41,507 nt of DNA from positions 37,298 to 78,804 of the forward strand of contig DDWJ01000010.1 in assembly GCA_002345505.1 (NCBI GenBank). The letters run 5' to 3'. Within the stretch, counting starts at the first letter, position 1. Each line of letters starts with the position of its first letter. A program made the position numbers and the translations under genes. This stretch comes from Caryophanales bacterium UBA2289 (GTDB lineage: Bacteria; Bacillota_I; Bacilli_A; Izemoplasmatales; Hujiaoplasmataceae). The notes under the pieces were generated by a model that saw only the letters and a list, made by a program, of their open reading frames with translations, had not been told where the DNA came from and did not search any database. Shown here piece by piece: positions 24,590 to 31,549 of the stretch.

Positions 24590-25258
24590 ATGGTTTATCA
24601 CGCTTTGGCTATTGATGGCCCTGCCGGTGCCGGCAAATCAACAGTAGCGAAAACATTAGCTAAGAGACTTGGATATGTTTATATTGATACTGGCGCGATG
24701 TATCGGGCAACGACATATAAAGCTTTGAGCTTAGAAATAAATCTTAATGATCCTGAAGCATTTGACTTTTTAGATAGCACTGAATTTGAGTTTAGAAATG
24801 GTGAACTCTATATGGATAGTGTTAATATGACTTCACTAAACCGTCTTAAAGAAGTTAGTGATAATGTTTCTTTAGTTTCTTCGCATATTCCAGTTAGGAA
24901 TAAGTTGGTGAAACTGCAAAAAGAAATCGCTGCGACTAATAATGTAGTGATGGATGGTAGGGATATTGGAACAGTAGTTTTAAAGAATGCTGAATTAAAG
25001 GTTTTTTTAACCGCTTCCGTTGAAGTTAGAGCTAAAAGAAGATATTACGAAATGTTAAGTTTAGGTAGTAAAGTGAATTTAAAAGATTTAGAAAATGATA
25101 TTAAAAGACGCGATGCTTTTGATTCTACAAGAGAGTATAACCCACTTAAACAGGCAGAGGATGCAATTTATATCGATACTTCTGATAAGAATATTGATGA
25201 AGTAAGCGATCTATTATATAAAAAATTTATTGACATAGTGAATGAAGGAGAGTTTTAA
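24590..25258 (+). CDS. cmk: Cytidylate kinase
   Basis: It phosphorylates CMP and dCMP for nucleic acid and phospholipid (CDP-diacylglycerol) synthesis. The P-loop GPAGAGKST is at residues 11-19, followed by YVYIDTGAMYRATTYKAL and the nucleotide-binding MDGRDIGTVV. The 222-residue length is that of type 1 bacterial Cmk. A strong AGGAGGT precedes ATG 24590. It starts the cmk-rpsA-der unit that is also conserved in Bacillus and Clostridium; the rpsA ATG follows its stop by one base. Confidence 0.96.
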   Translation: MVYHALAIDGPAGAGKSTVAKTLAKRLGYVYIDTGAMYRATTYKALSLEINLNDPEAFDFLDSTEFEFRNGELYMDSVNMTSLNRLKEVSDNVSLVSSHIPVRNKLVKLQKEIAATNNVVMDGRDIGTVVLKNAELKVFLTASVEVRAKRRYYEMLSLGSKVNLKDLENDIKRRDAFDSTREYNPLKQAEDAIYIDTSDKNIDEVSDLLYKKFIDIVNEGEF

Positions 25259-25259
25259 A

Positions 25260-26654
25260 ATGGACATGTATAGCGAAAACAAAATGTACACCCCTAAGGT
25301 AGGAGATATCGTTACCGGTACAGTTGTCAAAGTTGGAAAAGAAGAGGTTTTAGTCGATATCAATTATTCTTGTGAAGGAGTCATCTATAAGGATTATTTG
25401 TCTTTGGATAAAATTCAAAGTGCGAATGATATTCTTAAAGAAGGCGATCAAATCAAGGTTAAAGTAACACAATTCAAAAAAGGGGATGAATCAGATTCGC
25501 TATTATTATCACGTATCGACATCCTTAAGAATGAATTACAAGAAGGCGTTAAGAATAGTTTAGAAGTTGATAAGGAATTTGATTTCAAAGTTAAAAAGAG
25601 CGTTAAGGGCGGACTTATCTTAGATCATAAAGGTATTGAAGCGTTCTTACCAGAAAGTTTAATCTTTGGACCAAATGAAGAAAATAATAAAGATGCCTTA
25701 GTTAATAAGACTATAAAGGCAAGAATTATCGAAATCAAGAAGGAAAGAAATAGAGATAAAATTATTGTTAACCGTAAACAACTTGTTTATGATGCTTTAA
25801 AACAAGCGGAAAAAGAAGAGATTGAAAATATAAAGGTTGATGATGTTATAACTGTAAGAATCGAAAGATTAACTGATTTTGGTGCGTTTGCGAAGATTAG
25901 TGACCATGTTGATGGATTAATTCATATCTCTGAAGTTTCTCATTATCATGTTAAGAATGTTGAAGAATATTTAACAGTTGGTGAAGAACTTAAAGCTAAG
26001 GTTATTAAAGTTAAAGGTAAGAAGATTAGTCTTTCATTAAAAGCTTTACAACCTACTCCTTGGGAGAATTTCTTAGACAACTATAAAGTTGGACAAAAAG
26101 TTATGGCTAAGGTAGTTAGAAAAATGCAATTTGGAATGTTAATGGAAGTTGAAAAAGAAGTTGTTGGTTTATTAAGCAGATATGATTATTCATGGAATCC
26201 AAGTGAAAATTTAGCTGGTATGGTAGAAGTTGGAAGTGAATTAGAATTAGAGATCACTTCAATCGACAAGAAGAAAAAACAATTTTCTTTATCAAAAAAA
26301 CATTTAGAGTATAACCCATGGGCAGATTTAAAGTTAAAAACTGGTGAACATGTTAGTGCTACAGTTTTAAGAACTGAAGAAAAAGGCGCGATAGTTAAAG
26401 TTGAAGAAGTTGAAGGTTTCTTACCAATCAGTGAAATTTCAACTGAAAGAGTAAATCGTGTTGAAGATGTTTTAAGAGTAGATGATATCATCACTGTTGA
26501 AGTGATGGAGTTTTATCCAAAGGATTGGAAATTAACAGTTTCAATCAAGAAGATAGCAGAAAAGAAAAATCGTGCTGAATATGAAAGCAATTTACAAGAA
26601 AATGTAAGTGGAAATCAAAGTTTAGCGGATTTGTTTGAACAATATAAAAAATAA
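25260..26654 (+). CDS. rpsA: S1 domain RNA-binding protein (ribosomal protein S1 homologue)
   Basis: A 464-residue protein with five S1 (OB-fold) domains, at about 14-85, 101-180, 193-265, 281-357 and 367-440. The third, with RLTDFGAFAKISDHVDGLIHISEVSH, is the best match to consensus; the first two are weaker, as in S1 homologues where they face the ribosome. E. coli S1 has six domains and Bacillus YpfD four. I start at ATG 25260 because AAGGAG lies at 25245-25250; the in-frame ATG 25242 is within cmk and has no ribosome site. It is co-transcribed with cmk and der. Whether it is a real ribosomal protein or a general RNA chaperone is open in low-GC bacteria. Confidence 0.88.
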   Translation: MDMYSENKMYTPKVGDIVTGTVVKVGKEEVLVDINYSCEGVIYKDYLSLDKIQSANDILKEGDQIKVKVTQFKKGDESDSLLLSRIDILKNELQEGVKNSLEVDKEFDFKVKKSVKGGLILDHKGIEAFLPESLIFGPNEENNKDALVNKTIKARIIEIKKERNRDKIIVNRKQLVYDALKQAEKEEIENIKVDDVITVRIERLTDFGAFAKISDHVDGLIHISEVSHYHVKNVEEYLTVGEELKAKVIKVKGKKISLSLKALQPTPWENFLDNYKVGQKVMAKVVRKMQFGMLMEVEKEVVGLLSRYDYSWNPSENLAGMVEVGSELELEITSIDKKKKQFSLSKKHLEYNPWADLKLKTGEHVSATVLRTEEKGAIVKVEEVEGFLPISEISTERVNRVEDVLRVDDIITVEVMEFYPKDWKLTVSIKKIAEKKNRAEYESNLQENVSGNQSLADLFEQYKK

Positions 26655-26673
26655 TAGATAAGTTGGTGGTACT

Positions 26674-27981
26674 ATGTTACCAGTAGTTGCGATTGTTGGC
26701 CGTCCTAACGTCGGGAAGTCAACCCTTTTCAACCGCATAGTCGGTGAAAGAAAGTCAATCACTGATGACGCCCCAGGAATAACTAGGGATAGAATTTATG
26801 CTCAAGGGTCCTGGTTGAATAAAAAATTTACCGTAATTGACACAGGGGGCATCGAGATTAACGATGCACCTTTTTTAACTGAGATTAAAGCCCAAGCAGA
26901 AATTGCAATCACTGAAGCTGACGTGATTATTTTTGCGGTTGACGGTAAAAGCGGTCTTTTACCGAGTGACAAAGATGTTATGAATATCCTTTATCAGTCA
27001 AATAAGCCGGTGATTGTTGCAGTTAATAAAGTCGATACGCAAAAGTATCAAGATTCAATTTATGAGTTTTATGAATTAGGCGCTACAAAAGTTATGAATA
27101 TTTCATCAATTCATGGAATCGGTATTGGCGATTTGCTCGATGAAGTTGTTAGTCATTTTCCAGAAAAAGAATCGGTTGATTATAGTGAAGATACAGTTAA
27201 GATCTCAGTAATCGGTAGACCTAATGTCGGTAAGAGTTCTTTAACTAATACTTTGTTAGGCTATGAACGCGTTATCGTTTCTGATATTGAAGGTACTACG
27301 ACTGATTCAATTGACACGCCTTTTACAATTGACGGTGAAAAATATGTTGTTATCGATACTGCCGGGATGAGAAAACGCGGTAAGATTTATGAAAATATCG
27401 ATAAATATGCTAATCTAAGAGCGATGCAAGCAATTGACAGAAGTGATATCTGTTTAATGATTTTAGACGCTACTACAGGGATTGTCGCAACTGATAAGAA
27501 TATTGCAGGCTACGCCATTGAGAATAAAAAGGCGCTCATTATTGTTGTTAATAAATGGGATGCGATTGAAAAAACAGATAAGACAATGCATGAATGGGAA
27601 GAAACAATCAGAAATGAATTTAGATTTTTATCTTATATTCCAATTGTGTTTTTATCTGCTAAAACAAAATCAAGAATCCATACTTTGTTTCCAATAATCA
27701 AGAAAACCTTTGAAAACTATAGCAGAAGAGTTTCGACTTCAACTTTAAATGAAGTAATCTCTGAAGCGATGATTATAACTCCACCAAAAGAGCATAATCA
27801 AAAAATCATTAAGGTTTACTACGCTACTCAAGTAAAGGTTAAATGTCCGACATTTGTATTATTTGTTAATGATACTAATGCGCTCCATTTCTCGTATTAT
27901 CGGTTCTTAGAGAATAGAATCAGAGAGAATTTTGACCTTTTTGGGACGCCAATTTCGATTATTTTACGTAATCGTGATTAA
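26674..27981 (+). CDS. der: Ribosome biogenesis GTPase Der (EngA)
   Basis: A GTPase with two tandem G domains needed for 50S subunit assembly, 435 aa. Both P-loops are clear: GRPNVGKSTLF near the N terminus and GRPNVGKSSLT near residue 184. Switch regions (DTGGIE, DTAGMRKRG) and base-specificity motifs NKVD and NKWD are intact. The C-terminal KH-like domain has PPKEHNQKIIKVYYATQ. The ribosome site is a weak GGTGGT. The gene is third in the cmk-rpsA-der unit; gpsA, which often follows in Bacillus, is absent and hup comes next. Confidence 0.97.
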   Translation: MLPVVAIVGRPNVGKSTLFNRIVGERKSITDDAPGITRDRIYAQGSWLNKKFTVIDTGGIEINDAPFLTEIKAQAEIAITEADVIIFAVDGKSGLLPSDKDVMNILYQSNKPVIVAVNKVDTQKYQDSIYEFYELGATKVMNISSIHGIGIGDLLDEVVSHFPEKESVDYSEDTVKISVIGRPNVGKSSLTNTLLGYERVIVSDIEGTTTDSIDTPFTIDGEKYVVIDTAGMRKRGKIYENIDKYANLRAMQAIDRSDICLMILDATTGIVATDKNIAGYAIENKKALIIVVNKWDAIEKTDKTMHEWEETIRNEFRFLSYIPIVFLSAKTKSRIHTLFPIIKKTFENYSRRVSTSTLNEVISEAMIITPPKEHNQKIIKVYYATQVKVKCPTFVLFVNDTNALHFSYYRFLENRIRENFDLFGTPISIILRNRD

Positions 27982-28017
27982 AAATTAATAAAAAAAGTTA
28001 AAAAAAGTGATTTTTTT

Positions 28018-28049
28018 CGCTAAATGCCTTGTTTTTTTGGCAATTAGCG
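28018..28049 (+). terminator. Hairpin between der and hup, probable terminator
   Basis: CGCTAAATGCC (28018-28028) pairs with GGCAATTAGCG (28039-28049) with one A-A mismatch and a T-rich loop. The tail is only weakly T-rich, so termination may be partial. The rest of 27982-28090 is A/T runs and the hup promoter. Confidence 0.5.
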
Positions 28050-28057
28050 TTTATAAT
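28029..28057 (+). promoter_or_regulatory. Likely hup promoter
   Basis: TTGTTT (28029-28034), a 17-base spacer and TATAAT (28052-28057). The -35 lies in the loop of the preceding hairpin. Confidence 0.6.
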
Positions 28058-28090
28058 TGACCTATCTTTAAAAAGGAGGAAAAAAAGAAT

Positions 28091-28363
28091 ATGAACAAAT
28101 CTGAATTAGTTGCAAGAATAGCAGACTTAGCTGAATTATCAAAGAAAGATGCAGAAGCAGCATTAAACTCAACAGTATTAGCAATCCAAGAAGCATTGGT
28201 AAAGGGAGAAAAAGTTGTATTAACAGGTTTCGGTACATTCGAAGTTAAACAACGTAAAGCTAGATCAGGACATGATCCAAGAACTGGCGAAACTATCCAC
28301 ATTCCTTCATTAAATGCTCCAACATTTAAGGCTGGAAAAGTTTTAAAAGAAAAAGTTCGTTAA
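28091..28363 (+). CDS. hup: DNA-binding protein HU
   Basis: A 90-residue histone-like protein that bends and compacts the nucleoid. It matches HU along its length: NKSELVARIA start, the beta arm with VVLTGFGTFEV, RKARSGHDPRTGE and PSLNAPTFKAGK, which intercalates DNA at its conserved Pro, and the C-terminal helix. Codon use and a strong AGGAGG ribosome site (28074-28079) suggest high expression. It has its own promoter and terminator, so it is a single-gene unit. IHF is unlikely in this kind of bacterium. Confidence 0.97.
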   Translation: MNKSELVARIADLAELSKKDAEAALNSTVLAIQEALVKGEKVVLTGFGTFEVKQRKARSGHDPRTGETIHIPSLNAPTFKAGKVLKEKVR

Positions 28364-28379
28364 TTCTTTTTAACGATAT

Positions 28380-28415
28380 GGCTGGAAACTTTGTTTTCAG
28401 CCTTTTTCATTTTTT
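28380..28415 (+). terminator. Intrinsic terminator of hup
   Basis: GGCTGGAAAC (28380-28389) pairs with GTTTTCAGCC (28393-28402), one G-T pair, loop of three T, then T-rich tail 28403-28415. Confidence 0.85.
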
Positions 28416-28422
28416 AAGGCAT

Positions 28423-28463
28423 AAAAAAAGACTAAAACTTCTATTTAAATAAGTTTTAGTCTT
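28423..28463 (-). terminator. Terminator of the CPBP protease gene
   Basis: A perfect 13-bp stem, 28428-28440 with 28451-28463, ten-base loop; on the minus strand it is followed by a T-run (A-run at 28423-28429). It lies back to back with the hup terminator. Confidence 0.85.
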
Positions 28464-28469
28464 AATATT

Positions 28470-29591
28470 TTATAGAGAAATTATTCCGTAAATCATTAAT
28501 ACATACATTATCCAGGAGTAAAGGTTGTTTAGCATATGTACGCCACTAGAAACAAGAACATTGCGTCCTGATTTATAATAAACATATCCTAAAACGATTC
28601 CCATTGCCGTATAAGGTATCATTTGAATATAGTCACCTTGGATATGCATAAAGGCAAATAGTAAAGCAGAGATTAAGATTGTTAGTTTAAACTTCAAGTG
28701 CTTTTCAATTAATGTGAATACGACTTTACGGTAAATTATTTCTTCAACAATTGGAACCATTATTCCAATAGAAAAGAAGAGAATTCCTAAATTTAAAGGA
28801 TTAGCATTGAACATCGATCTAATCGCAACTTCGTTATTAGAGGTTTCAGTTGTTCCAAAGAACATTAGGATAATATTCGCTAAGAAGTTAGCTGCAAACA
28901 TCATTAGAAAGCCGTAAAAAATTTGGGCGATATATTTTTTCGGTTCAGCCTTTATTGCTTCCCAGTTCTTCTTTAAATCGATTTTATCGATGAAGAAGAA
29001 GACAACTAGAAGAATTAACGAAAAGACTAAGAAATCAACTGCGTTAAAGATTGCTGGTCTATCGGCGATTACTTCAATATCTAAATCAACCGGAGAACTT
29101 TCATAGACACCATTTATATCAATTGTATAGGTTTCATTAGCTAAAAAGTCGTCAATTATAACCATTTGGGATCCGACTCTTTTGCCGGTTGCATCCAATA
29201 GATAGATGTTGAGAGTGAGTCTTGGAATATCTTTAGTGTAATTATTGGTAATAGCACCATCAAATTCAACTAAATATGGGTATAGTTCATTGATTTCAGT
29301 TGATCCGGTTATATAGTTATCAGATACACTAAATACAATTTCTGAAGTCTCATCAACCGCTTGAACTGCATCTTCAAGGTATGCATACACATTATTTGTT
29401 ATGGCATAACTTAATAAAACTACTGCATATTGAATAACAATATATAAAGCAAACATTAGAAGTGCTCTTCTTACTTTATGTTGTCTTTCATAAAAATCAT
29501 CAAAGGAATTAGAACTAACAGTAGTTTTCTCTAAGATAATTTCTTGTTTTACAACCTGTTCTTTATCAAACAAATCATCATAATCATTCAT
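28470..29591 (-). CDS. CPBP family intramembrane metalloprotease with extracytoplasmic insert
   Basis: A 373-residue membrane protein. After an acidic cytoplasmic N terminus (1-36) and one helix (about 40-65), residues 70-185 form an extracytoplasmic beta-rich domain with GAITNNYTK, LTLNIYLLDATGKRVG and DDFLANETYTIDI, reminiscent of FxLYD domains. The C-terminal half is the CPBP (Abi, CaaX protease-like) core with EEIIYR at 283-288, H316 in FMHIQGD and H352/N356 in HMLNN, the full catalytic set. Such proteins cut membrane substrates or act in peptide self-immunity; the substrate is unknown. Start: GAGGTGAT just before the ATG. It is convergent with hup and divergent from the ktrA gene. Confidence 0.85.
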   Translation of the reverse strand: MNDYDDLFDKEQVVKQEIILEKTTVSSNSFDDFYERQHKVRRALLMFALYIVIQYAVVLLSYAITNNVYAYLEDAVQAVDETSEIVFSVSDNYITGSTEINELYPYLVEFDGAITNNYTKDIPRLTLNIYLLDATGKRVGSQMVIIDDFLANETYTIDINGVYESSPVDLDIEVIADRPAIFNAVDFLVFSLILLVVFFFIDKIDLKKNWEAIKAEPKKYIAQIFYGFLMMFAANFLANIILMFFGTTETSNNEVAIRSMFNANPLNLGILFFSIGIMVPIVEEIIYRKVVFTLIEKHLKFKLTILISALLFAFMHIQGDYIQMIPYTAMGIVLGYVYYKSGRNVLVSSGVHMLNNLYSWIMYVLMIYGIISL

Positions 29592-29614
29592 GATTTTATC
29601 ACCTCGCTATAAGT

Positions 29615-29643
29615 ATTATAAACTAATTAGATAATTTTGTATA
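29615..29643 (-). promoter_or_regulatory. Promoter of the CPBP protease gene
   Basis: Minus strand: TATACA (29643-29638), a 17-base spacer and TATAAT (29620-29615), about 24 bases before the start codon. Confidence 0.6.
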
Positions 29644-29676
29644 GTTTAAAAGGTTGAAATTTTAGTGATGGTTTCA

Positions 29677-29704
29677 TTGACAAACACGCACTTTTTAGTA
29701 TAAT
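29677..29704 (+). promoter_or_regulatory. SigA promoter for the KtrA-type gene
   Basis: Perfect TTGACA (29677-29682), a 16-base spacer and perfect TATAAT (29699-29704), about 31 bases before the ATG. Confidence 0.85.
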
Positions 29705-29735
29705 AAGATATGTATAAGAAAGAGAGGAACAACAG

Positions 29736-30416
29736 ATGTCAAAAAAATCATTTGCGGTTATCGGAGTCGGACGTTTCGGACTTGCGCTAATTGAAGAGTT
29801 AGTAAAGTTAGAGGCGGATGTCTTAGTTATCGATAAAAACTTCGATAAAATTGAAAAAATCGCTAAAATGGTTACTAATGCTGTATGCCTCGATTCGACT
29901 GACATCGAAGCACTTAAAGAAATCGGCATCAATAACTATGATACAGTAATTGTCGCAACAGGAATGAATGTTGATAATTCAATTTTGACAACTTTAATTT
30001 TAAAAGATTTAGGGGTTAAAGAAGTATTTGTCAAGGTTCAAAGTGAGTATCACGCTCGTGTTGTTGAAAAACTTGGAGTTAGTCCGGAACATTTAGTTTG
30101 GCCGGAACAAGAAACCGGAAAGAGATTAGCTACGATTTTGATCAGTGGTAATTTCTTAGAGTATTTACAATTAGATCAAGATTATTCTTTTATATCAACC
30201 AATGTAACCAAGAAAATGATCGGTAAACATCTTTTGGAATTAGATATCAGAAGAAATTTTGGCGTTAATATCGTCGCAGTAAGAAGAAATGAACAAATTA
30301 TCATTCCAAGTTCACAGACTCCTTTTGAAGAGGGAGATGAAATTCTTTTGGTTGGCCGCAACGATCTTATTGAAAAGTTTACTCAGTGGTTAAAACAAAA
30401 GAAGTTTTTAAGTTAA
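29736..30416 (+). CDS. ktrA: KtrA/TrkA-type K+ uptake regulatory protein
   Basis: A 226-residue cytoplasmic RCK protein that gates a Ktr/Trk-type potassium channel in response to nucleotides. The Rossmann fold begins with VIGVGRFGLALIEEL (GxGxxG) and ends its second strand with VIDKN, the acidic residue that binds the ribose; the RCK_C domain occupies about 140-226 (KMIGKHLLELDIRRNFGVNI, PFEEGDEILLVGR). The membrane subunit is not in the window. KtrC in Bacillus is likewise unlinked to its channel, so ktrC is an equally fitting name. GAGAGGA lies upstream of ATG. A terminator overlaps its stop codon. Confidence 0.88.
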   Translation: MSKKSFAVIGVGRFGLALIEELVKLEADVLVIDKNFDKIEKIAKMVTNAVCLDSTDIEALKEIGINNYDTVIVATGMNVDNSILTTLILKDLGVKEVFVKVQSEYHARVVEKLGVSPEHLVWPEQETGKRLATILISGNFLEYLQLDQDYSFISTNVTKKMIGKHLLELDIRRNFGVNIVAVRRNEQIIIPSSQTPFEEGDEILLVGRNDLIEKFTQWLKQKKFLS

Positions 30417-30437
30417 GAAATATTTCTTAACTTTTTT
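30410..30437 (+). terminator. Intrinsic terminator overlapping the ktrA stop
   Basis: AAGTTAAGAA (30410-30419) pairs perfectly with TTCTTAACTT (30424-30433), 4-base loop, then six T (30432-30437). It lies only 7 bases before the rdgB ATG. Confidence 0.8.
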
Positions 30438-30444
30438 AATACTT

Positions 30445-31029
30445 ATGAAGAAGAAAATTATCCTCGCCAGTAATAATACTGGAAAAATTAAAGAATATCA
30501 AAATGCTTTTAAAGCTTTAAATGTTGAAATCTTAAGTTTAAAAGATATTGGTTTAAATATCGATGTTGAAGAAACTGCAATAGATTTTAAAGGTAATGCC
30601 TTATTAAAGGCTAAAACTATCTATAATAAAGTAAAAATGCCGGTTCTAGCTGATGATTCTGGAATAGTAGTAAAAGCCTTGCCTAATTATTTGGGAGTTA
30701 AATCAAAAAGATTTTCTACCTCTGGTAAAGACCTTGACAATAATTATTTGTTGCTGGAAATGTTAAAAGATAAAAGTGATAGAAGCGCTCAGTTTGTTTG
30801 TGTAATTTGTTTATATATGAGTGACGATGATATCCGATTTTTTGAAGGTATAACAACCGGTAAAATCTTAGAAGAATTTAAAGGTGATGCTGGATTTGGC
30901 TATGATCCGTTATTTTTAGCCGATGGTAGCAATAAAACTTATGGAGAAATGACGCTTGATGAAAAACAAGTATTTTCACATCGAGGAAAAGCTATAGAGA
31001 AGATGGTTAAGTATGGAAGATTTGATTAG
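30445..31029 (+). CDS. rdgB: XTP/dITP diphosphatase (RdgB/HAM1 family)
   Basis: It removes non-canonical purine triphosphates (ITP, XTP, dITP) from the nucleotide pool. Family motifs are in order: ASNNTGKIKEY at the N terminus, ADDSGI near residue 71, GFGYDPLF near 151 and FSHRGKA near 178. The 194-residue length is typical. The start gives the family N terminus, but there is no Shine-Dalgarno before it and a terminator ends 7 bases upstream, so expression may rely on readthrough. It overlaps the YfcE-type gene by 17 bases, the same pairing as ysnA-ysnB in Bacillus. Confidence 0.94.
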   Translation: MKKKIILASNNTGKIKEYQNAFKALNVEILSLKDIGLNIDVEETAIDFKGNALLKAKTIYNKVKMPVLADDSGIVVKALPNYLGVKSKRFSTSGKDLDNNYLLLEMLKDKSDRSAQFVCVICLYMSDDDIRFFEGITTGKILEEFKGDAGFGYDPLFLADGSNKTYGEMTLDEKQVFSHRGKAIEKMVKYGRFD

Positions 31030-31549
31030 AATTTTGATTTTCAGCGATAATCACGGTGATAAAGATAACATCTCTAGGATTATCGATAAAAATCAACCCT
31101 TGGACCGAATTATATCATTAGGAGACTCAGAGATGCGAGAAAAAGAACTGACTGATCTCGGGATTTTTGGTGTTAAGGGTAATTATCCATTTGAACCTAA
31201 GTTTCCTTATGAATTAGATTATACTTTCTTTAGTTGGCGAATCTTATTTGTTCATGGTCATCTTTACCGAGTAAAAAGCGGTTTAACAAAATTATTACAA
31301 AAAGCTTATTATGAAAAGTTTGATTTAGTATGTTTCGGTCATACGCACCGAACCTTTTTAGAAGATATAGAAGATATAATCATGCTTAATCCTGGTTCAT
31401 TGTCAAGTTGGCGTTCAAATGAGAATCCCACTTATGCAATAGTTGAACTTAGTGAAGAAAAGTGTGTAATTACAATAAAGAATGTCTTTGAAAACGTAAT
31501 TAAGCAATATGAAAAGGTCAAAGGAAATGACATTAGAAAATTTAGATAA
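31013..31549 (+). CDS. YfcE/MJ0936-type phosphodiesterase
   Basis: A 178-residue calcineurin-like phosphoesterase. Metal ligands are in FSDNHGD (N-terminal), GDSE, KGNYP, FVHGHLY and FGHTHRT, with NPGSLS near the end, all as in the YfcE family of small manganese phosphodiesterases. In relatives the fourth motif is GNCD; here Pro replaces the Asp (GNYP). The natural substrate of the family is not settled. ATG 31013 lies inside rdgB; TTG 31022 would give a start closer to the family N terminus but has no well-spaced ribosome site. The next gene begins inside its 3' end. Confidence 0.88.
   Translation: MEDLIRILIFSDNHGDKDNISRIIDKNQPLDRIISLGDSEMREKELTDLGIFGVKGNYPFEPKFPYELDYTFFSWRILFVHGHLYRVKSGLTKLLQKAYYEKFDLVCFGHTHRTFLEDIEDIIMLNPGSLSSWRSNENPTYAIVELSEEKCVITIKNVFENVIKQYEKVKGNDIRKFR

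Noticed and set aside
28000..28017. A-run/GTGA/T-run hairpin directly after der
   Set aside because: Only A-T pairs in homopolymer runs, expected often in this base composition; the GC-containing hairpin at 28018 is the better terminator candidate.
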